A stretch of DNA of 6,777 nucleotides from an uncultured Comamonadaceae bacterium (GCA_946482595.1 CAMLSD010000171.1:1-6777); one strand, 5' to 3'. Counted from the stretch's first letter, positions 1 through 6,042 are shown. Program-made: numbers and translations. The notes: generated from the letters alone by a model not told the origin.

Positions 1-38
1 CACCCTCTCCCCAACCCTCTCCCGCAAGCGGGAGAGGG
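1..38. repeat. REP-like inverted repeat, GC-rich hairpin
   Basis: A perfect 11-bp inverted repeat (left arm 15-25, right arm 28-38) closes over a two-base AA spacer. The 10-mer ACCCTCTCCC occurs twice, at 2-11 and 14-23, so the right arm (30-38) can pair with either copy. The pattern resembles the dispersed CCCTCTCCC...GGGAGAGGG intergenic repeats common in GC-rich beta- and gammaproteobacteria (from memory, no search). There is no T-run after it on either strand within the visible sequence, so an intrinsic terminator is not shown. It could still be a transcript-stabilising or Rho-independent-like stem for the gene to the left. It lies 49 nt before the acyltransferase start. Confidence 0.7.
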
Positions 39-86
39 AGCAACAATGACCATCGCCCCACACACGGTGCAGGTACCATCCTGCCC

Positions 87-716
87 ATGAATCTCCCGGA
101 CGCCGTCGGACTGCTGCTGTCCTTCATCGCACGCCTGATCACCGGCGCCCAGGGTCACTGGTACGGCAGTGTGCCCAAGGCCGAGCAGCGCATCTACTTT
201 GCCAACCACCAGAGCCACCTCGACTGGGTGCTGATCTGGTGTGCGCTGCCGCGTGAGCTGCGTGCGCAGACGCGCCCGATCGCCGCCAAGGACTACTGGA
301 CGTCGAGCAAGCTCAAGCACTGGATCACGCGCGAAGTCTTCAATGCCGTCTACGTGAACCGCCAACGCACCGACGACCAGGACCCGCTGGAGCCGCTGGT
401 GGAGGCACTGCGCAATGGCGACTCGCTGGTGATCTTCCCAGAGGGCACACGCAGCAACCTGCCGGAGCCGCAGGCCTTCAAGTCGGGGCTCTACCACCTG
501 GCCACGCAGTTCCCCGAGGTGCAGCTCATCCCGGCCTGGATCGACAACGTGCAGCGTGTGATGCCCAAGGGTGAAGTGGTGCCCGTCCCCATCCTGTGTT
601 CGGTGACCTTCGGCGCACCGATGCAGGTGAACGAAGGCGAGGATCGCAAGGCCTTCCTCGAACGCGCACGGCAGACCGTGATGGGTCTGCGTGGCCTGGG
701 GAGGACGTCCACATGA
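87..716 (+). CDS. PlsC-type lysophospholipid acyltransferase family protein
   Basis: A 209-aa protein of the glycerophospholipid acyltransferase superfamily. Members transfer an acyl chain from acyl-ACP or acyl-CoA to lysophosphatidic acid or related lysolipids at the inner membrane. The catalytic HX4D box is NHQSHLDW at residues 40-47 (H41, D46). The glycerol-phosphate-binding block FPEGTRS is at 117-123, followed by FKSGLYHLA (131-139) and the block-IV-like LIPAWID (147-153). All key residues are intact. The N-terminal hydrophobic stretch (about 5-19) may be an interfacial anchor. The protein is shorter than housekeeping PlsC (about 245 aa), so it is probably an accessory paralogue, and the lysolipid substrate is unknown. 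The ATG at 87 has only a weak AGG 13 nt upstream. No in-frame ATG or GTG lies just before it, and it begins the recognisable fold, so I keep it. Its stop overlaps the next start as ATGA, indicating translational coupling. Confidence 0.93.
   Translation: MNLPDAVGLLLSFIARLITGAQGHWYGSVPKAEQRIYFANHQSHLDWVLIWCALPRELRAQTRPIAAKDYWTSSKLKHWITREVFNAVYVNRQRTDDQDPLEPLVEALRNGDSLVIFPEGTRSNLPEPQAFKSGLYHLATQFPEVQLIPAWIDNVQRVMPKGEVVPVPILCSVTFGAPMQVNEGEDRKAFLERARQTVMGLRGLGRTST
698..705 (+). promoter_or_regulatory. Shine-Dalgarno that decides the CdsA-like start
   Basis: GGGGAGGA lies 7 nt before the ATG at 713, inside the last codons of the acyltransferase gene. It is one of the two strongest ribosome-binding sites in the window. 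It selects the 713 start over an in-frame GTG at 596 that would add 39 residues of low-complexity, arginine-rich sequence read out of frame within the upstream gene. Confidence 0.75.
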
Positions 717-1702
717 ACGTCTTCAAGGTGCTGCGCGGCTGGTCGGCCAGCGAGCAGATCGGGCTGTTGTTCATCATCGTTTTCGGCGTGCTGATGCTGG
801 CCTCGCTGCTGGCGGTGGTGATGAGCCTGAAGGCGGAGGCCCCCGTGCAGGAGGCTCGTGTGGCGCGCTTCAAGCGCGTGCTGCAGGACTCCTGGGTGAT
901 CGTCACGGTGTTCTGGATCGCCTGGATCGCCGGCGCCTTCGTGTCGGTGCTGCTGTTCGGCCTGCTGTCGTTCGTGGCGCTGCGCGAGTTCATCACGCTG
1001 AGCCACACACGACGCGGGGATCACCGCAGCCTGCTGCTGGCGTTTTTTGTGGTGCTGCCGGTGCAGTACTACCTGGTGGGCGCGCGCCACTTCGACCTGT
1101 TTTCGGTGTTCGTGCCGGTCTACGTGTTTTTTGCGCTCCCGGTGGTCAGTGCGCTGGCCAACGATCCGGAGCGGTTTCTCGAACGCAACGCCAAGATCCA
1201 GTGGGGGATCATGGTGTGCGTGTACGGGCTGAGTCACGCGCCGGCATTGCTGCTGCTGGACTTTCCGAAGTTCGCCGATCGCGGCGCCTTCCTGCTGTTT
1301 TTCCTGGTGATCGTGGTGCAGTCGTGCATGGTGCTGCAGGCCTACGTGGCGCGTCACTACGCGCTCACGCCGGTGGCGCCGCGCATCAGTACCTCGTTCT
1401 CGTGGCGGGCCGGCGCCAACGGTGTGCTGGCCGGCAGCGTCATCGGCGCCCTGCTGTACTGGATCACGCCGTTCAAGGCCGGTCAGGCACTGGTGATGAG
1501 TGCCATCGCCTGCGCAGCCGGCATGTTCGGGCATTTCGTGATGAAGGCCCTCAAGCGCGATGCGGGTGTGCAGTCGTCCTGGCATGAAGACGGGCACATC
1601 GTCACGGGGGCGGTGGGCCTGCTCGACCGGGTGGCCGCACTGAGCTTTGCGGCGCCGGTGTTCTTCCATTCGGTGCGCTGGTACTTCGAGCTGAACCCAT
1701 GA
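713..1702 (+). CDS. CdsA/YnbB-like phosphatidate cytidylyltransferase family membrane protein, degenerate active site
   Basis: A 329-aa polytopic membrane protein with hydrophobic segments near residues 15-38, 61-90, 106-122, 127-146, 163-183, 192-212, 236-252 and 258-278. It matches the CdsA family, especially E. coli YnbB, by overall layout and by [16 protein letters not shown] (272-287) and [18 protein letters not shown] (302-319). CdsA makes CDP-diacylglycerol from phosphatidate and CTP. However, signature positions differ from the family pattern. The S/N-D of the central motif is SC (204-205), the GK..G+ stretch is VARHYALTP, the SPxKTxEG motif is STSFSWRAG (226-234), GHGG is GAVG (299-302), and DRxD is DRVA (305-308). 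True CDP-DAG synthase activity is therefore doubtful; altered specificity or a non-catalytic lipid-binding role are alternatives. The reading frame is intact, so this is not an obvious pseudogene. It is coupled by ATGA overlaps to the acyltransferase before it and ruvC after it. Confidence 0.85.
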   Translation: MNVFKVLRGWSASEQIGLLFIIVFGVLMLASLLAVVMSLKAEAPVQEARVARFKRVLQDSWVIVTVFWIAWIAGAFVSVLLFGLLSFVALREFITLSHTRRGDHRSLLLAFFVVLPVQYYLVGARHFDLFSVFVPVYVFFALPVVSALANDPERFLERNAKIQWGIMVCVYGLSHAPALLLLDFPKFADRGAFLLFFLVIVVQSCMVLQAYVARHYALTPVAPRISTSFSWRAGANGVLAGSVIGALLYWITPFKAGQALVMSAIACAAGMFGHFVMKALKRDAGVQSSWHEDGHIVTGAVGLLDRVAALSFAAPVFFHSVRWYFELNP

Positions 1703-2247
1703 GAGTGCTCGGCATCGACCCCGGCTTGCAGACCACCGGTTTCGGGCTGGTCGACGTGGACGGTGCGCGGCTGCACTACGTGGCCAGCGGCACCATCAAG
1801 ACGCGCGACGCCGCGCAGGGCGATCTGCCTGCGCGGCTGAAGATCATCTTCGACGGCATCCAGGAGGTGATCCGTCGCTACGAACCGAGCTGCGCCTCGG
1901 TCGAGATCGTGTTCGTCAACGTCAACCCGCAGTCCACGCTGCTGCTCGGCCAGGCTCGTGGCGCGGCCCTGGCCGGCCTGGTGAGCCGCGACCTGCCCGT
2001 CAGCGAATACACCGCCTTGCAGATGAAAAAGGCCATCACCGGCCATGGTCACGCGCGCAAGGAGCAGATCCAGGCCATGGTCGCCCGGCTGCTCGAGCTG
2101 CCCGCCGAGCCCAGCAAGGACGCCGCCGATGCCCTGGGGCTGGCGATCTGCCACGCCCACGCCAGCAGCTCGTTCGCGGCGATGGCCCGCTCGGCGCCAC
2201 TGACCCGCCGCACCCATGCCCAGTTCAAGGGCGGCCGCACCTACTGA
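1699..2247 (+). CDS. ruvC: Crossover junction endodeoxyribonuclease RuvC
   Basis: A 182-aa Holliday junction resolvase. A RuvC dimer cuts four-way DNA junctions symmetrically after branch migration by RuvAB, completing homologous recombination and repair in the cytoplasm. The N-terminus [16 protein letters not shown] carries the first catalytic Asp (D7). The other expected acidic residues are E69 in SVEIVF and D141 and D144 in [28 protein letters not shown] (83-94) and [19 protein letters not shown] (110-128) are typical family blocks. Length is close to the usual 170-180 aa. The start is fixed by the conserved [10 protein letters not shown]-terminus. There is no strong Shine-Dalgarno, but its ATG overlaps the upstream TGA (ATGA), so it is probably translated by re-initiation after the CdsA-like gene. 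ruvA and ruvB do not follow within this window, unlike the common ruvCAB grouping. Confidence 0.98.
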   Translation: MRVLGIDPGLQTTGFGLVDVDGARLHYVASGTIKTRDAAQGDLPARLKIIFDGIQEVIRRYEPSCASVEIVFVNVNPQSTLLLGQARGAALAGLVSRDLPVSEYTALQMKKAITGHGHARKEQIQAMVARLLELPAEPSKDAADALGLAICHAHASSSFAAMARSAPLTRRTHAQFKGGRTY

Positions 2248-2300
2248 CCAGCCGCTGCGACCGCCAGGGCAACGGGACTGCGCAGGGGCGTCACCGGGCA

Positions 2301-2330
2301 TTGACCTGCAGTGCGGAACTCGCGTATACC
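2301..2330 (+). promoter_or_regulatory. Putative sigma-70 promoter for the desaturase-hydrolase pair
   Basis: TTGACC (2301-2306, five of six matches to the -35 consensus) is followed after 18 nt by TATACC (2325-2330, four of six matches to -10). It sits in the 161-nt gap after ruvC and would start transcripts near 2337, giving a leader of about 70 nt. Copies of GGCATTGA overlap the -35 (2297-2304) and the expected start site (2335-2342) and could be regulator sites. I see no clear terminator for ruvC in this gap. Confidence 0.5.
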
Positions 2331-2397
2331 GGCAGGCATTGATCCAGAGCAAGCCCGGCACGGCACGATCCGGCGCACGGGCAGGCCCCACAACTCC

Positions 2398-2404
2398 AGG
2401 GAGG
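2398..2404 (+). promoter_or_regulatory. Shine-Dalgarno for the desaturase gene
   Basis: AGGGAGG lies 4 nt before the ATG at 2409. It supports that start for the long desaturase frame, although the spacing is slightly shorter than the usual 5-9 nt. Confidence 0.7.
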
Positions 2405-2408
2405 TTTC

Positions 2409-3692
2409 ATGCAGCCACTGCGGCAGGCATTGCAGCACCACCGTGTGCGAACCGACGCGTCCAGCAACGTGCATCACGGCCGGGTACGCTGGGCACCGGT
2501 CAAGTCGCTGTGGTTCACCGCGATGGCACTCGGTGCGCTCGTGGGGGGCAGCCTGTACTTCAGCTGGGCCGCCGTCGGCGTGTTCCTGGCGGTCACTGGC
2601 ACGGTGCTGCTGCTGGGCCATTCACTGGGAAGCCACCGCAAGCTGATCCATGACAGCTACCAGTGCCCCCGCTGGCTGGAGTACCTGTTCGTGTACTTCG
2701 GTGTCCAGGTGGGGCTGGCCGGGCCGCTCGGGCTGCTGCGCCAGCATGAGCTGCGCGACTATGCCCAACGACTGAGCGACTGCCACGACTTCCTGCGTCA
2801 CGGCCAGTCGTTCTGGCTCGACGCCTGGTGGCAACTGCACTGCGATCTTGTGCTGGACGCGCCGCCGGCCCTGCGCATCGAGCCGCGCCTGGCCAACGAC
2901 CGCTTCTACCAGTTCCTCGAGCGCACCTGGATGCTGCAGCAACTGCCGCCGGCGCTGGCACTGTATGCGCTGGGCGGCTGGGGTTTTGTGTTCTGGGGCG
3001 TGTGCGCCCGGGTCACGGCCGGTGTGTTCGGCCACTGGCTGATCGGCTACTTTGCGCACAACCACGGCGGCATGCATCACCGCGTGGACGGCGCTGCGGT
3101 GCAGGGCCGCAACATCCCGTTCACGTCGCTGCTGACGATGGGTGAGTGCTGGCACAACAACCACCATGCCTTTCCTGGCTCGGCCCGCCTGGGCCTGTAT
3201 GCCGGCGAGTGGGATCCGGGCTGGTGGGCCCTGATGGTGCTGCGCAAGGCCGGCCTGGTGTGGGGCCTGCGGCTGCCCCAGGACCTGCCCGAGCGCGCCG
3301 AGCTGCACGCCTGCAGCGCGGTGGCCGGCGCCGTGGCGGCGGCCACGCACCCGCGCCCGGCAGCCCCCGTGCCCCTGAGCCTGGGTGCCGCGCTGCGGCT
3401 CGCGCGGCGGACCGCACACAGCCGCGACGCGTCGGCCTGGCACGTCAGGGCGCCGGCAGCACCGCTGCCGCGGCGATGGCTTCGGCGGCTGATCGGGCCC
3501 ACCACGGCTTTTGCCCTGGACCTGTCCGAGCGTCGCCTGACCCTGACCGGGCCTGGGCATGTCGTGCGGGGCCTGCCTGCGCTGTGCCTGTCATGGTGCC
3601 TGCGCTCGCGTGCCTGGCGTGTGGCCGGGCTGTGCCTGTTGCCACTGGCGGTGAGTGTCGAGCAGCTGCGCACGTCGCTGGACCTGGCCTGA
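2409..3692 (+). CDS. Membrane fatty acid desaturase-like protein (acyl-CoA desaturase superfamily) with C-terminal extension
   Basis: A 427-aa integral membrane di-iron desaturase-like protein. The family inserts a double bond into acyl chains using O2 and an electron donor. Hydrophobic segments lie near residues 33-70, 91-110, 179-200 and 203-216. The first His box is HSLGSH (71-76, H-x4-H) followed by H81. The third is HNNHH (249-253) in GECWHNNHHAFPGSARLGLY. An extra cluster, AHNHG (216-220), may supply the ligands found between boxes two and three in this superfamily. The second box is unusual: HELRDYAQ (113-120) in place of HxxHH, with further His at 126 and 131. I recall related proteins with HDxRDWAQ, so this appears to be a subfamily trait rather than decay. 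Residues after about 295 form a Pro/Ala/Arg-rich linker and a hydrophobic end (about 385-418) that I do not recognise. The substrate is unknown. It is likely expressed with the hydrolase 37 nt downstream. Confidence 0.88.
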   Translation: MQPLRQALQHHRVRTDASSNVHHGRVRWAPVKSLWFTAMALGALVGGSLYFSWAAVGVFLAVTGTVLLLGHSLGSHRKLIHDSYQCPRWLEYLFVYFGVQVGLAGPLGLLRQHELRDYAQRLSDCHDFLRHGQSFWLDAWWQLHCDLVLDAPPALRIEPRLANDRFYQFLERTWMLQQLPPALALYALGGWGFVFWGVCARVTAGVFGHWLIGYFAHNHGGMHHRVDGAAVQGRNIPFTSLLTMGECWHNNHHAFPGSARLGLYAGEWDPGWWALMVLRKAGLVWGLRLPQDLPERAELHACSAVAGAVAAATHPRPAAPVPLSLGAALRLARRTAHSRDASAWHVRAPAAPLPRRWLRRLIGPTTAFALDLSERRLTLTGPGHVVRGLPALCLSWCLRSRAWRVAGLCLLPLAVSVEQLRTSLDLA

Positions 3693-3729
3693 GCAAGCCC
3701 ACCCCGATTGCCATCCACCCGAGTGCCTG

Positions 3730-4713
3730 ATGAAACGTCTCCTGTTCGCTTTCGTGTTGGTCGACCTGCTGCTGATCGCTGCCCTGGGCGGGGCAATCGC
3801 ATTCGGAGGGCCGGGTGACCCGCCGCCGATGCCCAGCATCAACAACCCATTCCGTGGCGTCGACTTTTCGGACCTGCCGGCGGCCAACCGCGATGTGCGC
3901 GCCCGCGACGGCGTGGCCCTGGTGCACCGCCACTACCGCCCGGCCGAGGGGGTGCCGGTGAAGGGCAGCGTGGTGCTGGTGCATGGTTCGTCAGCCCGCG
4001 GCAGCAGCATGCACGTGCTGGCCAAGGCCTATGCCGCAGCGGGCTTCCACGCCTATGCCCTGGACATGCGCGGACACGGCGACACCGGCAGCCGGGGCCA
4101 CATTGCGCATGTGGGCCAGCTCGATGACGACCTACAGGACTTCATGCAGCAGGCCCGGCCCGCCCGGCCGGTGGTGCTGGCCGGGTTTTCGGCTGGCGGT
4201 GGCTTTGCGCTGCGCATGGCCGGCGGGCCCACGCAAGAGCTGTTCGACGGCTATCTGCTGATGTCGCCCTTCATCAGCCAGGATGCCAGCACCTACCGCC
4301 CCGACAGCGGCGGCTGGGTCAGTGTGGGCATCCCGCGATTCATTGCGGTGTCGCTGCTGAGCCGCTTTGGCGTGCATGCATTCGACGACCTGCCGGTGAC
4401 GCGTTTTGCACTGGTCGAGGAAGCCCGGCCCATGCTCACGCCGCAGTACAGCTATGCCCTGGCGATGAACTTCCGACCGCGCTTCGACTTTGCCGCCGAC
4501 ATTCGCGCGGCGCGCCAGCCGATGCGGGTGATTGCCGGCGAGGCCGATGAGGCCTTTTTTGCCGACCGGTTTGCGCAGGTGTTCCGTGATGCCGGACGGG
4601 AGGTGGCGGTGGACCTCGTGCCAGGCGTGAATCACGTGGGTCTGACACTGGCCCCGAATGCGGTGGCCGCCACGGTGGCCGCCACGGAACAATTGGTGAA
4701 GGCCCCTCGCTGA
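3730..4713 (+). CDS. Membrane-anchored alpha/beta hydrolase (lysophospholipase/monoacylglycerol lipase-like)
   Basis: A 327-aa serine hydrolase. Residues 4-26 are a hydrophobic N-terminal signal anchor, so the domain is probably on the periplasmic side or at the inner-membrane surface. The alpha/beta fold follows: VVLVHGSSARGSS (81-93, oxyanion region), DMRGHGDTGSRG (112-123), nucleophile elbow GFSAGG (152-157, Ser154), acid IAGEADEAF (268-276, probably Asp273) and catalytic His in GVNHVGL (299-305, His302). The pattern fits the Hydrolase_4/PldB-like group that cleaves lysophospholipids or monoacylglycerols; the actual substrate cannot be read from sequence. The ATG at 3730 is chosen because it starts directly at the MKRLLFAF anchor. 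An upstream in-frame start at 3655 would overlap the desaturase gene and add 25 uncharacteristic residues. The Shine-Dalgarno is weak. The position after a desaturase suggests lipid turnover or remodelling, by inference only. Confidence 0.9.
   Translation: MKRLLFAFVLVDLLLIAALGGAIAFGGPGDPPPMPSINNPFRGVDFSDLPAANRDVRARDGVALVHRHYRPAEGVPVKGSVVLVHGSSARGSSMHVLAKAYAAAGFHAYALDMRGHGDTGSRGHIAHVGQLDDDLQDFMQQARPARPVVLAGFSAGGGFALRMAGGPTQELFDGYLLMSPFISQDASTYRPDSGGWVSVGIPRFIAVSLLSRFGVHAFDDLPVTRFALVEEARPMLTPQYSYALAMNFRPRFDFAADIRAARQPMRVIAGEADEAFFADRFAQVFRDAGREVAVDLVPGVNHVGLTLAPNAVAATVAATEQLVKAPR
4661..4684 (+). repeat. Two-copy 12-bp tandem repeat inside the hydrolase gene
   Basis: CGGTGGCCGCCA occurs twice in direct succession and begins a third copy (CGG). 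It encodes the AVAATVAAT run near the hydrolase C-terminus (residues 311-319). The unit length is a multiple of three, so copy-number change would keep the frame. Two copies in an alanine-rich helix may be no more than chance. Confidence 0.6.
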
Positions 4714-4752
4714 AACAGCCGCGCGCGCGGTCGGAGGAGAGGGCTCAGTCGC
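4714..4752. other. Convergent intergenic gap with GC palindrome
   Basis: A 39-nt space between the ends of two converging operons. It contains the 12-bp palindrome CCGCGCGCGCGG (4719-4730), directly after the hydrolase stop. A bidirectional terminator would be expected here, but there is no T-run on either strand and the palindrome has no real loop. Intrinsic termination is therefore not supported, and Rho-dependent ends or overlapping transcripts are possible. Confidence 0.4.
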
Positions 4753-4938
4753 TCAGAGCGCGATGGCCATGCGCTCGAGCACCAGGACACCAAAAAAGCC
4801 CAGGGCCGCGATCACGGTCCACTTGACGATGGTGACGCCCCAGCGCAACCAGCCCTTGTGGCCGGTGCCGATGTAAAGCCCGAAGCAGATCAGCGCGCCG
4901 AACAGCAGCAGCAGCAGGAGCCAGCGGAAGATCAGCAT
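4753..4938 (-). CDS. Small two-helix membrane protein downstream of lpxC, unknown function
   Basis: A 61-aa hydrophobic protein. Helix one spans about residues 3-23 (Leu-rich, LLLLLLFGALICFGLYIG). A short polar loop, TGHKGWLRW (25-33), precedes helix two at about 34-55 (VIAALGFFGVLVLERM). The positively charged loop and the short N-terminus containing Arg5 do not give a clear topology. I do not know a function, but I have a loose memory of similar short proteins in Burkholderiales. It starts 10 nt after the lpxC stop on the same strand, so it is probably the last gene of an ftsZ-lpxC transcript. The ATG at 4938 is preceded by a weak GGTGGCGGC. A longer in-frame start at 5046 would overlap lpxC by 98 nt and add 36 Pro/Ser/Arg-rich residues typical of out-of-frame reading. 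Membrane-like composition and tight linkage support a real gene. Confidence 0.75.
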   Translation of the reverse strand: MLIFRWLLLLLLFGALICFGLYIGTGHKGWLRWGVTIVKWTVIAALGFFGVLVLERMAIAL

Positions 4939-4948
4939 GCCGCCACCG

Positions 4949-5884
4949 CTACCAGGCGGCAACCGGCTGGGCAAAACCGGCCGGCGCCTTGGACTCGTCA
5001 TCGAAGCTGACGATGTCGTAGGCAGAGGCATCGGCCAGCACCGCACGCAGCAGCTTGTTGTTGAGTGCGTGGCCGGACTTGAAGGCGCTGTAGGCGGCCA
5101 GCAAGGGCTTGCCCACGATGTACAGGTCCCCGATGGCGTCGAGGATCTTGTGTTTCACGAATTCGTCGTCGTAGCGCAGGCCGTCGGCATTGAGCACGCG
5201 GTAGTCGTCGATGACGATCGCGTTGTCCATGCTGCCGCCCAGCCCCAGGCCGCGGGAACGCATCATCTCGACGTCCTTCGTGAAGCCGAAGGTGCGGGCG
5301 CGGGCGATGTCGCGGCTGTAGCGGCCGGACGCGAAGTCGAACTCGACCACCTGGCCGGTCTGGTCGACGGCCGGGTGGTCGAAATCGATCTCGAACGACA
5401 GTTTGTAACCATGGAAGGGGTCGAGCCGCGCCCATTTCAGGCTGCGGCCCTCACCCTCACGCACCTCGACTGGCTTGACGATGCGCAGGAAGCGCTTGGG
5501 CGCGCGCTGGAGTTCGATCCCGGCGCTCTGCAGGAGATAGACGAAGGAGGCTGCAGAGCCGTCCAGGATCGGGACTTCCTCGGCCGTGATGTCGACATAC
5601 AGGTTGTCGATGCCCAGGCCGGCGCAGGCCGACATCAGGTGCTCCACCGTGTGCACGCTCGGTGCGCCCGGGTCTCCGCCCGCCGACAGCGTGGAGGCAA
5701 GACGCGTGTCGGACACGGAGGCGGCCGCCACCGGAATGTCGACCGGCACAGGCAGGTCGACACGCCGGAACACGATGCCGGTGTCAGGCGCAGCAGGGCG
5801 CAGCGTGAGTTCGACACGCTGGCCGCTGTGCAGGCCGACACCGACCGCGCGGGTCAGCGACTTGAGGGTGCGTTGCTGGAGCAT
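4949..5884 (-). CDS. lpxC: UDP-3-O-acyl-N-acetylglucosamine deacetylase LpxC
   Basis: A 311-aa cytoplasmic zinc amidase that removes the N-acetyl group from UDP-3-O-acyl-GlcNAc, the committed step of lipid A synthesis. The N-terminus [21 protein letters not shown] is the standard LpxC opening and fixes the ATG. Zinc and catalytic residues are in place: HTVEHL (78-83, Glu81 as base and His82 as ligand), [11 protein letters not shown] (244-253, His245 and Asp249 as ligands) and [10 protein letters not shown] (270-279, His272 as the second catalytic His). [10 protein letters not shown] (105-114) and RARTFGF (195-201) are further family blocks. Length is normal (about 305 aa). It follows ftsZ on the same strand, as at the end of the dcw cluster in many proteobacteria, separated by 158 nt. 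No good Shine-Dalgarno precedes the start. A TAGAAT (5891-5896, minus strand) lies only 6 nt before the ATG. Confidence 0.99.
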   Translation of the reverse strand: MLQQRTLKSLTRAVGVGLHSGQRVELTLRPAAPDTGIVFRRVDLPVPVDIPVAAASVSDTRLASTLSAGGDPGAPSVHTVEHLMSACAGLGIDNLYVDITAEEVPILDGSAASFVYLLQSAGIELQRAPKRFLRIVKPVEVREGEGRSLKWARLDPFHGYKLSFEIDFDHPAVDQTGQVVEFDFASGRYSRDIARARTFGFTKDVEMMRSRGLGLGGSMDNAIVIDDYRVLNADGLRYDDEFVKHKILDAIGDLYIVGKPLLAAYSAFKSGHALNNKLLRAVLADASAYDIVSFDDESKAPAGFAQPVAAW

Positions 5885-5940
5885 CCGGTCATTCTAGTGA
5901 GGCATGCGAAGCATGACGCGCGCAAGGGTGACCCCGGCGT

Positions 5941-5989
5941 GGCGCACCGCCGGCCACAGGCCGGCGGACACCGCGGTGCCGGCTGCGCC
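5941..5989 (-). other. Nested inverted repeats in the ftsZ-lpxC leader
   Basis: A perfect 9-bp stem, CCGCCGGCC (5947-5955) and its complement (5959-5967), closes over a 3-nt loop. It is flanked by GGCGCA (5941-5946) and TGCGCC (5984-5989), which can pair outside it, with a second 10-bp palindrome CACCGCGGTG (5969-5978) between. An alternative pairing joins GCACCGC (5944-5950) to GCGGTGC (5973-5979). A smaller 5-bp stem lies at 6003-6017, nearer the ftsZ stop. No T-run follows on the minus strand, so this is not a classical intrinsic terminator. It may be an RNA structure that affects read-through, processing or stability between ftsZ and lpxC. Confidence 0.5.
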
Positions 5990-6042
5990 GTTCCGCGGGT
6001 GTCGCCTGCGAGAGGCGTGCGCAACGCAAGAGCACGGACCGA

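Noticed and set aside
596..712. Upstream GTG start for the CdsA-like gene
   Set aside because: It would add 39 arginine-rich residues out of frame within the acyltransferase gene, whereas the ATG at 713 has a strong Shine-Dalgarno and the ATGA overlap.
491..1669. Long open frame on the minus strand (392 codons) opposite the acyltransferase and CdsA-like genes
   Set aside because: The translation is His/Arg/Gln-rich without hydrophobic pattern or motifs, typical of the antisense of GC-rich membrane-protein genes; the plus-strand genes are clearly real.
1483..2391. Minus-strand frame of 302 codons opposite ruvC
   Set aside because: It overlaps the complete ruvC and has Gly/Ala/Gln/Arg-rich sequence without motifs; an artefact of few stop codons.
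2622..3560. Minus-strand frame of 312 codons opposite the desaturase
   Set aside because: Low-complexity Gln/Arg/His/Pro-rich translation with no family features, fully overlapped by a gene with histidine boxes and a ribosome-binding site.
4719..4730. CCGCGCGCGCGG as a bidirectional terminator
   Set aside because: It is a simple alternating CG palindrome with no loop and no T-run on either side; it is not a recognisable intrinsic terminator.
4756..4776. GAGCGC...GCGCTC inverted repeat at the 3' end of the small membrane gene
   Set aside because: It is a 6-bp stem lying inside coding sequence without a T-run; probably a codon-level coincidence.
5903..5915. CATGC-GAA-GCATG inverted repeat just upstream of lpxC as an operator
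   Set aside because: The arms are only 5 bp and of a common sequence; no second copy or known regulator motif supports it.
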